The notes beneath the pieces are model-generated. The model ran no database searches, was not told where the DNA came from, and saw nothing but the letters and a program-made list of their open reading frames with translations. This document shows, in pieces, positions 17,811 through 27,689 of a stretch of 64,000 nucleotides of DNA (positions are counted from its first letter, which is position 1; the number at the start of each line of letters is the position of its first letter). This DNA is from Thalassotalea nanhaiensis (GTDB lineage: Bacteria; Pseudomonadota; Gammaproteobacteria; Enterobacterales; Alteromonadaceae): assembly GCF_031583575.1 (NCBI RefSeq), contig NZ_CP134146.1:434001-498000 (forward strand), given 5' to 3'. Position numbers and translations under genes: made by a program.

Positions 17811-18482
17811 CTACATGTCTCCGCGCTCGGCTAACGAACAAGTGAGGTGGCCAGCAATTATTATGTGATCAAGCACTCTAATATCGACCAATGCTAGTGC
17901 TTTTATTAACCTTTGGGTGATTTGTTTATCGGCTAAGCTTGGTTCTGCGATACCTGAAGGGTGGTTGTGCGATAAAATGATAGCAGCAGATTTAAACTTT
18001 AAGGCACTTTCAACCACTACTCTTGGATAAACTGTTGCTGCATCTATGGTGCCAAAAAACAATTTTTTAAAACAAATAATATTGTGTTGGTTATCTAAAA
18101 ATAAAATAGCGAACACTTCATGGGGTTCGTGTTTTAGTTCAGAGATTAAATAATCTTTTGTTTGGCTAGATGATGTTAAGCCTTTTCCTTTCGTTATTTT
18201 AGACGCTAAATACCTTCTCGACATTTCCAAGCAAGCTTGTAATTGCACATATTTGGCTTTGCCTAAACCATATTGCTGACAGAAACTATCACAGTCGCTG
18301 GCAAATACATTATGTAAACTACCAAAGTGCTTTAATAAGTGGCGAGACATTTCTACCACGTCATATCCTTTTACACCGGTACGCAGAAAAATAGCCAATA
18401 ATTCAGCATCACTTAAACTCTGAGCACCTAAAGATAATAATTTTTCACGGGGGCGTTCTTGAATGGGCCAATCTTTTAACAT
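17811..18482 (-). CDS. radC: RadC family JAB-domain protein
   Basis: From the ATG at 18482 (AAGGAAG ribosome site) the protein is 223 aa. An N-terminal helix-hairpin-helix part (LLAIFLRTGVKGYDVVEM) precedes the JAB/MPN metal-protease-like domain with ILSHNHPSGIAEPS, where the His-His-Asp set is retained. The cellular role remains unsettled despite the repair name. It is divergent from coaBC, as in many gammaproteobacteria. Confidence 0.93.
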   Translation of the reverse strand: MLKDWPIQERPREKLLSLGAQSLSDAELLAIFLRTGVKGYDVVEMSRHLLKHFGSLHNVFASDCDSFCQQYGLGKAKYVQLQACLEMSRRYLASKITKGKGLTSSSQTKDYLISELKHEPHEVFAILFLDNQHNIICFKKLFFGTIDAATVYPRVVVESALKFKSAAIILSHNHPSGIAEPSLADKQITQRLIKALALVDIRVLDHIIIAGHLTCSLAERGDM

Positions 18483-18678
18483 AAAACTGCTTCCTTGCAA
18501 TTTGCGCTGTTATAACTGAGTTGAAATAAATAAAACGATATTTACTATTTATAAATGTATGTAAATACTCACTAATAGTATTTAATCTACTATCCATTAC
18601 GTGTTATCTTATCGCAATTAATAAATAGCATTACTTATATAGCTATATATAAGTAATTAATAATATTAGCAGGTGTAG

Positions 18679-19884
18679 ATGTTTTTACAGAATAAAAATA
18701 TCGTTTTAGGCGTTACCGGTGGAATAGCCGCGTACAAAAGTGCTGAGTTAGTAAGACGCTTAAAAGATCAAGGTGCCAACGTAAGAGTGGTGATTACCAA
18801 TGGTGGTAAAGCATTTATAACACCATTAACACTTCAAGCTGTGTCGGGTAACCCTGTAGCTGACAGTTTACTTGATCCTGCTGCTGAAGCGGCAATGGGC
18901 CATATTGAACTGGCAAAGTGGGCGGATTTAATTTTAATTGCTCCGGCAACGGCGAATACCATCGCCAGATTAAGTGCAGGTATGGCCGATGATTTACTTG
19001 CTACTATTTGTTTAGCTACAGCAGCACCTATTGCGGTAGCACCAGCGATGAATCAACAAATGTGGCACGCTGTTGCGACTCAAGAAAACATGGCGGTTAT
19101 CAAACGTCGTGGCATTCATGTTTGGGGGCCAGGCGCAGGCGAGCAAGCTTGCGGTGATGTGGGCTATGGCCGTATGATCGAGCCTGATGATATTGTTGAA
19201 TATTGCGTTAAACACTTTAACTCGAATCAATCTTTAGCAGGTCAGCATTGGGTAATCACTGCAGGTCCTACAAGAGAAGCAATTGACCCTGTGCGTTATA
19301 TCTCGAATCATTCATCGGGAAAAATGGGCTTTTCAATCGCCAGTGCCGCTCAAAGCTTTGGCGCAACTGTTACACTAATTGCCGGTCCGGTAAATTTATC
19401 TACGCCATCTAACTGTAACCGTATTGACGTGCAAAGCGCAGAAGATATGCACCAAGCAGCTATAGACCAAGCCGCAAGTGCTGATGTGTTTATTGCCTGT
19501 GCAGCGGTTGCCGATTATAAAGTAGCGCAAGTAAGTGAACATAAAATAAAGAAAACCAGCACCAATGATGCAATGAGTATTGCGCTGGTTAAGAATCCAG
19601 ACATTGTTGCCAGTGTGGCGGCTTTGGCAAAGAAACCGTTTACCGTAGGGTTTGCTGCTGAAACACAAGATGTTGAACAGTATGCTAAAGGTAAGCTGGT
19701 TCGTAAAAATTTAGACATGATTGCAGCAAATGATGTGGCTAAACAAGGACAAGGTTTTAACAGTGACGATAATGCCTTAAAAGTGTATTGGCACAGCGGC
19801 AACAAAGATTTACCACTAACGGATAAAAAACAACTTGCTGAGCAATTAGTAGTTTTAATCAATGACAGGATGCAAAATGATTAA
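18679..19884 (+). CDS. coaBC: Bifunctional phosphopantothenoylcysteine decarboxylase / phosphopantothenate-cysteine ligase
   Basis: The 401-aa fused enzyme catalyses two steps of coenzyme A synthesis. The N-terminal flavoprotein decarboxylase half (about 1-190) has [27 protein letters not shown] and the catalytic-loop CGDVGYGRM. The C-terminal ligase half has [20 protein letters not shown] and AAVADYK. It overlaps dut by 8 bases. Confidence 0.97.
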   Translation: MFLQNKNIVLGVTGGIAAYKSAELVRRLKDQGANVRVVITNGGKAFITPLTLQAVSGNPVADSLLDPAAEAAMGHIELAKWADLILIAPATANTIARLSAGMADDLLATICLATAAPIAVAPAMNQQMWHAVATQENMAVIKRRGIHVWGPGAGEQACGDVGYGRMIEPDDIVEYCVKHFNSNQSLAGQHWVITAGPTREAIDPVRYISNHSSGKMGFSIASAAQSFGATVTLIAGPVNLSTPSNCNRIDVQSAEDMHQAAIDQAASADVFIACAAVADYKVAQVSEHKIKKTSTNDAMSIALVKNPDIVASVAALAKKPFTVGFAAETQDVEQYAKGKLVRKNLDMIAANDVAKQGQGFNSDDNALKVYWHSGNKDLPLTDKKQLAEQLVVLINDRMQND

Positions 19885-20347
19885 CGACCTTGATAAGAAG
19901 CCGATAAAGCTAAAAATTTTGGACCATCGAATTGGTAATGAGTTTCCATTACCAGATTATGCCACGTTAGGATCAGCGGGCATTGACTTGTGCGCCTGTA
20001 TGGGAACAGAGTTGGTAGTAGAGCCCGGTGAAACGCAATTAATTCCAACCGGAATTTCGGTGTTTATTGAAGACCCAAAATTGTGCGCCACTATATTGCC
20101 ACGTTCAGGTTTGGGCCATAAACACGGTATAGTCTTAGGTAACTTAGTTGGTTTAATTGATTCTGATTATCAAGGGCCATTAATGGTATCTTGTTGGAAT
20201 AGAAGTCAAAAAAGCTATACGATCACTCCGGGCGATAGAATTGCCCAATTAGTATTTTTGCCGGTTGTACAAGCTGAATTTGAAATAGTAAATAGTTTTG
20301 AGTCCACTAGACGGGGTCTTGGCGGCTTTGGTCATACCGGTAATTAA
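19877..20347 (+). CDS. dut: dUTP diphosphatase
   Basis: The 156-aa trimeric dUTPase converts dUTP to dUMP and keeps uracil out of DNA. The five motifs are seen, including [35 protein letters not shown] and the glycine-rich C-terminus [11 protein letters not shown]. The ATG at 19877 has an AGGA site; a start at 19862 would add only five unlike residues. The coaBC-dut-slmA order is conserved. Confidence 0.96.
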   Translation: MINDLDKKPIKLKILDHRIGNEFPLPDYATLGSAGIDLCACMGTELVVEPGETQLIPTGISVFIEDPKLCATILPRSGLGHKHGIVLGNLVGLIDSDYQGPLMVSCWNRSQKSYTITPGDRIAQLVFLPVVQAEFEIVNSFESTRRGLGGFGHTGN

Positions 20348-20380
20348 TAGTAGAAACTTTAAGTAAAGAAAAATAAAAAT

Positions 20381-20965
20381 ATGTCAGATAATAAAAAACC
20401 AAATCGTAAACAACAAATTTTAGAATGTCTTGCTCATATGTTAGAGACAAGCCCAGGACAGCGGATCACAACAGCAAAATTAGCCGGTGAAGTTGGCTTT
20501 TCAGAAGCGGCGTTGTACCGTCATTTCCCTTCTAAAGCACGTATGTTTGAAGGCTTGATAGAATATATTGAAGAATCTTTATTTTCTCGTATCAATTTAA
20601 TTCTTGCCGATCAAAAAGAAACTATGGTGCGTTGTCATCATATTACCCACGTTATCTTGGTATTTGCTGAGCGCAACCCTGGCATGAGCCGTATATTAGC
20701 GGGTGATGCATTGGTTGGTGAAAATGAACGATTACGAGTTCGAGTGCATCAGTTATTTGAAAAACTTGAAACACAGTTTAAGCAAATTTTACGTGAGCGT
20801 AAGCTACGCGAAGGTAAAGGCTTGCCAATTAATGAACTTGCTTTAGCGAATATTATTCTTGCCTTCTGTGAAGGTAAAATTAGCCAATATGTTCGTTCTG
20901 GCTTTGAGAAAAAGCCAAGTGATAGCTTTGCCGAACAATGGCAATTTTTAATGTCAGGTTGCTAG
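20381..20965 (+). CDS. slmA: Nucleoid occlusion factor SlmA
   Basis: The 194-aa TetR-fold protein binds specific chromosomal sites and blocks FtsZ ring assembly over the nucleoid. The helix-turn-helix reads [20 protein letters not shown]. Length, the RQQILE start and position after dut all match SlmA. A MITE-like element begins within three bases of its stop. Confidence 0.95.
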   Translation: MSDNKKPNRKQQILECLAHMLETSPGQRITTAKLAGEVGFSEAALYRHFPSKARMFEGLIEYIEESLFSRINLILADQKETMVRCHHITHVILVFAERNPGMSRILAGDALVGENERLRVRVHQLFEKLETQFKQILRERKLREGKGLPINELALANIILAFCEGKISQYVRSGFEKKPSDSFAEQWQFLMSGC

Positions 20966-20967
20966 AT

Positions 20968-21165
20968 ATACCAATCCGTATAATGATCTACTCATTGAGT
21001 AACTCATATAAACAACATATGAGTTACCCTTCGGGAATGTAGATAAAGCTTGATAACTTCCTGAAATTTCAAAAAAGATATGAATAACTATCTATTTAAA
21101 ATTTCAGTTGTTCTAAAACTTTATATATCATTCTCATTTGATCAAATCATTACGCGAACTGGTAT
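20968..21165. mobile_element. MITE-like element, about 198 bp
   Basis: The left end, ATACCAATCCGTATAATGAT, and the reverse complement of the right end, ATACCAGTTCGCGTAATGAT, match at 16 of 20 positions, forming terminal inverted repeats. It contains a perfect 11-bp hairpin at 20999-21027 and no ORF. A clear target duplication is not visible. It sits between slmA and pepD. Confidence 0.6.
20999..21027 (+). terminator. Strong hairpin downstream of slmA, within the MITE-like element
   Basis: GTAACTCATAT and ATATGAGTTAC pair perfectly across a 7-nt loop. No T-tract follows, so rho-independent termination is doubtful; it may instead act as an RNA 3' end stabiliser. Confidence 0.4.
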
Positions 21166-21204
21166 TAAAAACCTACACTCAACTATACTAATACCAAGCA
21201 CTAA

Positions 21205-21240
21205 TGGCTGGCTATGAACACATAGTCAGTCACTTTTATT
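21205..21240 (+). terminator. Hairpin just upstream of pepD
   Basis: TGGCTGGCTATG (21205-21216) pairs with CATAGTCAGTCA (21221-21232) at all 12 positions, two of them G-T wobbles, and is followed by CTTTTATT. It may end slmA transcripts or lie in the pepD leader. Confidence 0.4.
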
Positions 21241-21252
21241 TAAGAGAAACAC

Positions 21253-22713
21253 ATGTCTGATTTAAGCCAATTATCCCCAAGCAGTTTATGGCAAATTTTT
21301 GCCAACATTTGTAGCATTCCACATCCGTCAAAACATGAGCAAAAAATATCGCTTTGGATCCAACAATGGGCCAAAGAACATAACTTAAGCGTAAAAGAAG
21401 ACGCGGTTGGTAATCTATTTATTAAAAAGAGTGCCACACAAGGCATGGAAAACCGAAAAGGCGTTATATTACAAGCACACATGGATATGGTGCCACAAAA
21501 AAATAGTGATACTAAGCATGATTTTTTAACTGATCCTATTCGTCCTTACATTGATGGGGAATGGGTAACTGCTCAAGGTACAACACTAGGCGCAGATAAC
21601 GGCATTGGCTTATCTTCTGCTATGGCAGTACTTGCCAGTGATGATATAGCTCATGGTCCTTTAGAGCTTCTGGTTACTATTGATGAAGAAGCAGGAATGA
21701 GCGGCGCATTTGGATTAGAAGCTGGTTGGTTAGACGGTGAAATTTTAATTAATACCGACTCCGAACAAGAAGGTGAGGTATACATGGGCTGTGCCGGCGG
21801 TGTAGATGCCAGTGCAACTTTTACCCTTGAAAACGAAGCAGTGCCGGCTGGGTTTGAATCATTTAACTTGTCTATTTCTGGGTTAAAAGGTGGTCATTCA
21901 GGTGTTGATATTCATACCGGGCGTGCTAATGCCAATAAACTGTTGGTACGCTTTTTATTACAAGCCAGCAGAGAGTTTGGTATTCAGTTAACTGAACTGA
22001 ATGGTGGCAGTTTACGTAATGCCATTCCACGCGAAGCTAATGCCAGCTTTGTGGTTGCTAGTGAAAATGTTGAAACATTAAAAACTGCCTTTGGTCTTTA
22101 CCTATCTACTATTAGAGCAAATTTGCATGTTGTTGAACCTGATATTTCTATGTTGCTTATTCAACCTGAAACATTTGATCAAATGTGGACTAAAGCTTGT
22201 CAAAACAAAATCTTATTAGCACTAAATGGTTGTGTTAATGGTGTTGTTAGAATGAGTGATGATATTGAGGGGGTTGTTGAAACCTCGTTAAACTTAGGCG
22301 TATTACGTTGTAAAGGTCCTAAATTTGTTGCCTTGTGTTTAATTCGTAGTCTTCATGATGATGGCCGCATGGAAACCGAAGAAATGGTTGAGTCAGTATT
22401 TACCTTAGCGGGAGCTAAAGTAGAGTTTTCTGGCGCATACCCTGGCTGGAAACCAAGTACCAATTCAGAAATTATGAATATTGTTCGTGATACTTATCAA
22501 CAGAACTTTAATAAAGTACCTGAAATTATGGTGATTCATGCTGGTTTAGAATGTGGCTTATTTAAAACTGAATACCCACATTTAGATATGGTATCTATTG
22601 GCCCTACTATTAAATTTCCACATTCGCCTGATGAGAAAGTAGAAATTGCAACTGTTGCAGAATACTGGAAATTATTAATGGCAGTGTTAGCGAACATCCC
22701 AACTCGTAACTAA
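21253..22713 (+). CDS. pepD: Aminoacyl-histidine dipeptidase (peptidase D)
   Basis: The 486-aa cytosolic metallopeptidase of family M20 cleaves Xaa-His and other dipeptides. Metal ligands and catalysis map to LQAHMDMVPQ, TTLGADNGIGL, the IDEEAGMSGAFG glutamate pair and INTDSEQEGE; the lid domain has GGHSGVDIHTGRANANK, and HAGLECGLF lies near the end. Length and motifs are complete. Confidence 0.95.
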   Translation: MSDLSQLSPSSLWQIFANICSIPHPSKHEQKISLWIQQWAKEHNLSVKEDAVGNLFIKKSATQGMENRKGVILQAHMDMVPQKNSDTKHDFLTDPIRPYIDGEWVTAQGTTLGADNGIGLSSAMAVLASDDIAHGPLELLVTIDEEAGMSGAFGLEAGWLDGEILINTDSEQEGEVYMGCAGGVDASATFTLENEAVPAGFESFNLSISGLKGGHSGVDIHTGRANANKLLVRFLLQASREFGIQLTELNGGSLRNAIPREANASFVVASENVETLKTAFGLYLSTIRANLHVVEPDISMLLIQPETFDQMWTKACQNKILLALNGCVNGVVRMSDDIEGVVETSLNLGVLRCKGPKFVALCLIRSLHDDGRMETEEMVESVFTLAGAKVEFSGAYPGWKPSTNSEIMNIVRDTYQQNFNKVPEIMVIHAGLECGLFKTEYPHLDMVSIGPTIKFPHSPDEKVEIATVAEYWKLLMAVLANIPTRN

Positions 22714-22890
22714 CATCATATATCGGACTAGGGAGCTTCCCTAGTTCGAACCTCACTCTTTACGCTTATTTATATGCTAGCAGCTTAATTATGCTTTAAA
22801 CGTATATAGGTAATCGGTCTATGTAATTATCTCTAGCAATATTTAGCTTGTAAAATCTAACCTTATTAATAATGTTACTAAGGTTTATTG

Positions 22891-23676
22891 ATGGCTAATA
22901 TATTTCGACCTTCTATCGCTACATCATTACTTCTGCTCAGTACTACCAGTTTTGCAGAGACAGACACTGACGAAGATGTACAGGACATGTCCGATCCAAC
23001 CGCTGTTTATACACAAGGTGGTGTCGGTGTTACCAACAAAGGCTTAAATTTTAAATATGGTGAATCATATGATACTGGTGATCCAACAAAAATGGGCATG
23101 AATGTACTGGAAATAATGGGTGTTGCCGGTGAAACCCTTGGTTGGGATAACAATCATGCAAAAGATAACTCAATTGACTCATTTCGTTTTCGCAACTTTG
23201 AACTAAACACCGTTAATGGTCGTGGTACGCAAATCGATATGACCTACAATGTCGATTCTGAAACAGGCTCAGCAGGCTATAACTTAATGCAGGCATTGCC
23301 TAAAATGGGCATGTTCCAGTTTTTCCCTCTTGCGGGAGCTGGTGTGGCGTTTGGTAATAATGTGATAGAAGATGATGGAACAACTGATAGTGGTTATTCA
23401 GTGATGGGAACTTACGCAACTATTGGTATGTATTCAAAAATCACAATAACCGATAAAATTTGGTTAAACTATAATCCGTTTTATTCTAAGACATTATCAG
23501 GCTCAGATAATTATAAAGACTCTGGTATGGAAGGGAATGACGCAGTTTTAACTCATGAGTTCGCAGCGTCTTATCAAATGACTCCTCGAATGAATATCCG
23601 TTATTTTGCAAACTGGTCAGAGAATGTTGATATAAGTGATGGTAATCACCGCGTAGAAGTTAATTACCAGTTTTAA
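22891..23676 (+). CDS. Probable outer-membrane beta-barrel protein, unknown function
   Basis: From the ATG at 22891 (AAGG site eight bases upstream) the product is 261 aa with a signal peptide ending TTSFA. The mature part alternates polar and hydrophobic residues and ends in NHRVEVNYQF; a terminal Phe is typical of outer-membrane barrels. No family is recognised. It stands alone after pepD. Confidence 0.65.
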   Translation: MANIFRPSIATSLLLLSTTSFAETDTDEDVQDMSDPTAVYTQGGVGVTNKGLNFKYGESYDTGDPTKMGMNVLEIMGVAGETLGWDNNHAKDNSIDSFRFRNFELNTVNGRGTQIDMTYNVDSETGSAGYNLMQALPKMGMFQFFPLAGAGVAFGNNVIEDDGTTDSGYSVMGTYATIGMYSKITITDKIWLNYNPFYSKTLSGSDNYKDSGMEGNDAVLTHEFAASYQMTPRMNIRYFANWSENVDISDGNHRVEVNYQF

Positions 23677-23709
23677 CATAACATTGCCCTAATTATTTAG
23701 GGCATTACT

Positions 23710-24603
23710 TTATGTTGAGTGTAAAGACATAGCTTGTTCAGCTCTTTCGTATCCCAATGCTATCATTTCATTCGCTTTACTAAACTCCATAGTACCACAA
23801 GCATTTCTAGGTATTTCGATTAATACATTAGGTGGTGATGCAGCTAAACGATGTCTTGCTATTTGACTTTGCATCGCATCAATAGCGTGGTTGGCAACAT
23901 CATATGCATCCCAGTTATGACGCTCCCTAGGTTTGTTTTTGGTGAGGCTGGCAACAAAGCGATGAATTTTCTTTTTAAATGGTGAGGCGCTTATTTCGCG
24001 CATCATTTTTACGTTACCAGGTTTGCCTTTCGGATATTCCGTAGCGCCACCTAAATTAACGGCTATGGTTAAGTCGGTATCATCGACAAAGGTTGGTGCA
24101 ATCGGCACTGGGTTTAATATACCACCGTCAATAACTCGTTTACCTTTATAGGTATAAGGAGTAAAAATCATAGGAATGGATATAGATGCTCTTATGGCGG
24201 TAAATAAATCGCCTTTATTTATCCAAATTTCTTTTTCTTTATCAATATCTGTGGTTATCGCGGTAAAGTTTATTGGTAAATCTTCGATGTTTTGTTGGCC
24301 AACAAGTTTTTCTAATGAGTTTATGATCTTGTCGCCTTTGATAAAGCCACCTTTATCCCATGAAATATCCATGAGTACCATTAGGTCGAACTTAGATATT
24401 GCGCGTACCCACTTTTCATAAACGTCTAACTGACCTGCAGCATATATACCGCCAACCAATGCGCCAATTGAACTACCTGAAATGGATTCAATTTTATAAT
24501 TGTGTTCTTCTAGCCAACGAATTACACCTATATGGGTTAAGCCTTTAGCGCCGCCGCTGCCAAGAACTAATGATACGGTCTTCTGTTTGTGTTTTTTAAT
24601 CAT
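23710..24603 (-). CDS. Patatin-like phospholipase family protein
   Basis: The 297-aa protein has the oxyanion loop GSGGAKGLTHIGVIRWLEE, the nucleophile motif GSSIGALVGG and the catalytic Asp in DGGILNPVP, the Ser-Asp dyad of patatins (RssA/YlbK branch). It should hydrolyse lipid acyl esters in or near the membrane. It lies six bases after the yrfG-type gene on the same strand, so the two probably form a unit. Confidence 0.88.
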   Translation of the reverse strand: MIKKHKQKTVSLVLGSGGAKGLTHIGVIRWLEEHNYKIESISGSSIGALVGGIYAAGQLDVYEKWVRAISKFDLMVLMDISWDKGGFIKGDKIINSLEKLVGQQNIEDLPINFTAITTDIDKEKEIWINKGDLFTAIRASISIPMIFTPYTYKGKRVIDGGILNPVPIAPTFVDDTDLTIAVNLGGATEYPKGKPGNVKMMREISASPFKKKIHRFVASLTKNKPRERHNWDAYDVANHAIDAMQSQIARHRLAASPPNVLIEIPRNACGTMEFSKANEMIALGYERAEQAMSLHST

Positions 24604-24609
24604 GCAAGC

Positions 24610-25284
24610 TCAGCTCTGGAAAGGGTTTTTAATATCGTTTAATAAAACACTGTAGTCGGTAATTGCCGGATATTCAGTTATTTCTCTATTCGCTTGTTTA
24701 CTGTCTGGGTTAGCGACAGCCAGTAAATGTTTTATGCCAAAATTTTTGGCTGAATCAAGAATATTAATACTGTCATCGACAAATAAGGTGTTTTCATTGT
24801 CAAAGCCAATATGTTGCTGTAATCGCTGCCATAATAATTGCGATTCCTTTGTTACCCCAAATTGATGGCAAGAGATAAGCTGATCAAAATACTCATGCAA
24901 TTGTGTGCGTTCAATTTTTAACGATAAACTGTCGGGATGTGCGTTAGTAACCAGTATTACTTCACGGCCTGAATTTTTTAATGCCACTAAAAAGTCATGG
25001 GCATCGTCTCTAAGTTTGATTAAATGCTGTACTTCTCTTTTTAGCTCAGTGATTGGCATCTGAATTTGTTCGGCCCAATAGTCTAAACAATACCAAGATA
25101 TTGTGCCTTCAACTTGTTCATAACGCGACTTTAGATAAACATGTGCTTGCTCTAAGCTAATTTGTGCATGGTTTGCGTATCTTTTGGGAAGATGTTCCAT
25201 CCAAAAATGATTATCAAAATGTAAATCAAGTAAGGTACCATCCATGTCAAGCAACACGGTATGAATTTTTGACCAATCAAACAT
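24610..25284 (-). CDS. yrfG: HAD-superfamily GMP/IMP nucleotidase
   Basis: From the ATG at 25284 (CAGGAA site) the protein is 224 aa. HAD motif I is LLDMDGTLLDL, motif II VTNAHPDS, motif III the Lys in GVTKES, and motif IV FVDDSINIL. FDNHFWMEHLP after motif I matches YrfG, which hydrolyses purine mononucleotides. A longer frame to 25371 adds a hydrophobic stretch with no support. The divergent nudE is its usual neighbour. Confidence 0.87.
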   Translation of the reverse strand: MFDWSKIHTVLLDMDGTLLDLHFDNHFWMEHLPKRYANHAQISLEQAHVYLKSRYEQVEGTISWYCLDYWAEQIQMPITELKREVQHLIKLRDDAHDFLVALKNSGREVILVTNAHPDSLSLKIERTQLHEYFDQLISCHQFGVTKESQLLWQRLQQHIGFDNENTLFVDDSINILDSAKNFGIKHLLAVANPDSKQANREITEYPAITDYSVLLNDIKNPFQS

Positions 25285-25491
25285 GGATTTATTCCTGTAA
25301 AACAACGGATTAATTGCGTATATTAATGACAATATAATAAAGCAGTAAACATATGTAGTTATGGTAGGCATTATTTGCTGCTTGTTAAAGTACTATTTTC
25401 AAAAATTATCTGCATATTGTCTTTCAGATGTTGATGAAAAAAGTATGACCCGATTACTCTAAATTCCCAATTCTGTTGTAGGTAAATAAAC

Positions 25492-26055
25492 GTGGATAAA
25501 TCAACTAAACTTAAATTACCAGAGATACTTGCTTCTAAAGAAGTCGCAAAAAGTCGACTGGTTACAGTTGAACAAATTGAATTAAAGTTTAGTAATAATG
25601 AACTGCGAACTTATGAGAAAATAAAAGGCGCAGGTAGAGGCGCTGTTTTAATTGTACCTTTGCTGAACGAAGACACTATTATTTTAATTAGAGAGTATTG
25701 TGCTGGCACTCATTCATATCAATTAGGTTTTCCAAAAGGCCTAATTGATGCTGGTGAGGAGCCTTCTGAAGCAGCGAATAGAGAGTTACAAGAAGAAATT
25801 AAAATGGCGGCAACAGAGCTAACATTTGTTCATAAAGTTAGTTTAGCTCCGGCGTTTTTTAATGCCACTATGGAAATATTTATGGCTAGTGGACTCTATG
25901 AAAGTGCGCTTGAAGGTGACGAACCTGAACCACTACAAATTGTGCACTGGAAACTCAGTGATTATAAAAATTTACTCGCACAACCTGATTTTACTGAAGC
26001 TCGCAGTATTTCAGCGTTAATGTTAGTGAAAGACTTACTTAAGGGAAACAAATGA
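25492..26055 (+). CDS. nudE: ADP compounds hydrolase NudE (Nudix)
   Basis: The 187-aa Nudix hydrolase acts on ADP-ribose, Ap3A, NADH and like compounds. The Nudix box runs from GLIDAGEE to RELQEEIKM; the catalytic RE..EE set is intact, but the usual Gly after the last Glu pair is Lys. The start is GTG with a GTAGGT site. Its stop overlaps the cysQ start by four bases (ATGA). Confidence 0.9.
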   Translation: MDKSTKLKLPEILASKEVAKSRLVTVEQIELKFSNNELRTYEKIKGAGRGAVLIVPLLNEDTIILIREYCAGTHSYQLGFPKGLIDAGEEPSEAANRELQEEIKMAATELTFVHKVSLAPAFFNATMEIFMASGLYESALEGDEPEPLQIVHWKLSDYKNLLAQPDFTEARSISALMLVKDLLKGNK

Positions 26056-26879
26056 CAATAAGCCAAAGCTTATTAGATATTGCTATTGCCAGTGCCAAAA
26101 AAGCAGGTGTTGAGGTGATGCGATTTTACCAAGAAGGTAATTTTGAACAATTCACTAAAGATGATGAGTCGCCTGTAACAAGTGCCGACTTGGCCGCTAA
26201 TAAAATATTGGAAGACGAATTATCGCGGTTAACACCGGATATACCAATCATCTCAGAAGAAAGCACTTATTTACCCTTAGCTGAAAGAGAGCATTGGACA
26301 CGATATTGGTTATTAGATCCTATCGACGGTACTGGAGAGTTTATTGCAGGTAGTGGTGACTTTGCGGTGAATGTTGCCTTGGTTGAAAATGGCTGGCCTA
26401 AAATTGGCGTAATACATGCGCCTGCTCATCAGGTTACCTATTTTGCCGAAACAGGCAAAGGCGCATTTAAACAAGACACGCATAGTACTAAGCAAATAAA
26501 CGTTGCAGACTATGATGGCAAACGTGCGATAAATGTTGGTGTTAGCCGTAGACAAAAGCTTGCTGTAATGGCGCAATATTTGAATGATGATTATGCATAT
26601 AACCACATTCCGTTAGGTAGTTGTTCATTAAAAAGTTGCCAGATAGCTGAAGGAATAACCGATTGTTATTTGAGAATAGGGCCAACAGGTGAGTGGGATA
26701 CCGGTGCCAGCCAATGTATTTTAGAAGAAGCCGGCGGTACAATCTTAGACAGCGAATTAAATGCTCTTAGCTATAACAAGCGAGAAAGTCTAATGAATCC
26801 TGACTTTAACGGTATTGGCAATCAGCAAATTAATTGGCAAGATATCATCAAACCACACCGATGCGAACGCGATTATTAA
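26052..26879 (+). CDS. cysQ: 3'(2'),5'-bisphosphate nucleotidase
   Basis: The 275-aa protein of the inositol monophosphatase superfamily removes the 3'-phosphate from 3'-phosphoadenosine 5'-phosphate, recycling the by-product of sulfate assimilation. Metal sites are SPVTSADLAAN, ISEES, the LLDPIDGTGEF motif and TGEWDTGASQCILEEAGG. It is translationally coupled to nudE, a conserved pair. Confidence 0.95.
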   Translation: MTISQSLLDIAIASAKKAGVEVMRFYQEGNFEQFTKDDESPVTSADLAANKILEDELSRLTPDIPIISEESTYLPLAEREHWTRYWLLDPIDGTGEFIAGSGDFAVNVALVENGWPKIGVIHAPAHQVTYFAETGKGAFKQDTHSTKQINVADYDGKRAINVGVSRRQKLAVMAQYLNDDYAYNHIPLGSCSLKSCQIAEGITDCYLRIGPTGEWDTGASQCILEEAGGTILDSELNALSYNKRESLMNPDFNGIGNQQINWQDIIKPHRCERDY

Positions 26880-26896
26880 TTCAATAAGAGACAATT

Positions 26897-27481
26897 ATGA
26901 AAACATTTATTAGCCTAATTTCAGTTTTAACCATGTTCATCAGTTTACCTACGTTTGCTATTTGGCAGTTAGATAATAAACAATCGATTGTTAGTTTTGT
27001 CAGTATTAAAAAAGCTGATATTGCCGAAGCGCATCACTTTGATGTACTTGAAGGAATGATCAAAACTAATGGTGAAGCTAAGGTTACAATTGCACTGGCA
27101 AGTGTTGATAGCGCGATTGAAATTAGAGATACGCGTTTAAAGGAAATGCTGTTCAAAACTGATCTGTTTCCAAGCGCGGTTATGACCGCCAATATAAGCA
27201 ATAAATTTATAGATGAATTAGCGGTAGGTGAAAGTTCAGAGTTAATGCTGCAAGGGCGTCTAGAGCTAAATGGTAATAAAAAAAGTGTACAAGTTCCAAC
27301 TTGGGTAACCAAAGTCAGTGAAACAAAGTTAATGGTCGTTAGCATAAAAGCCGTGATCATTAACGCTAAAGATTTTGGTTTAGAAGAAGGGGTACAACAG
27401 TTACAAAAAGTTGCTTCACTACCAAGCATTAGTAATGCTGTACCGGTGAGTTTTGTATTAACGTTTACTCGTGAGAAGTAA
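26897..27481 (+). CDS. YceI family periplasmic protein
   Basis: The 194-aa protein has a signal peptide (cleavage near LPTFA) and a lipocalin-like YceI domain: WQLDNKQSIVSFVSIKKA, the DTRLKEMLF block, and ALASVDSAIEI. Family members bind isoprenoid-like lipids in the periplasm. It overlaps the 3' end of yheU, on the other strand, by 17 bases. The ligand is unknown. Confidence 0.87.
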   Translation: MKTFISLISVLTMFISLPTFAIWQLDNKQSIVSFVSIKKADIAEAHHFDVLEGMIKTNGEAKVTIALASVDSAIEIRDTRLKEMLFKTDLFPSAVMTANISNKFIDELAVGESSELMLQGRLELNGNKKSVQVPTWVTKVSETKLMVVSIKAVIINAKDFGLEEGVQQLQKVASLPSISNAVPVSFVLTFTREK

Positions 27482-27689
27482 ATTGCTCAAACGGTAATAT
27501 ATTTACCGTTTCATGAAGCTCAGAATACACTAAAACGATTTGTTTACTGCTTAACTGAGCTTTTATTTGCTGTTTTTTGTCATCCATTGAACATTCAGAC
27601 TCACCGTAATCAGTGCCTTCTCGTAATATATAGTCTTCAATAATTGCATTTAATGCTTCTTTACTAATTTGTTCAATATCGATAATCAT
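27465..27689 (-). CDS. yheU: YheU family protein (UPF0270)
   Basis: The 74-aa protein starts MIIDIEQISKEALNAIIEDY and carries LREGTDYGESE, matching the small YheU family of unknown function. Its start overlaps the yheT stop by four bases (ATGA), as in the yheTU pair of enterobacteria. Confidence 0.9.
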   Translation of the reverse strand: MIIDIEQISKEALNAIIEDYILREGTDYGESECSMDDKKQQIKAQLSSKQIVLVYSELHETVNILPFEQFTSHE

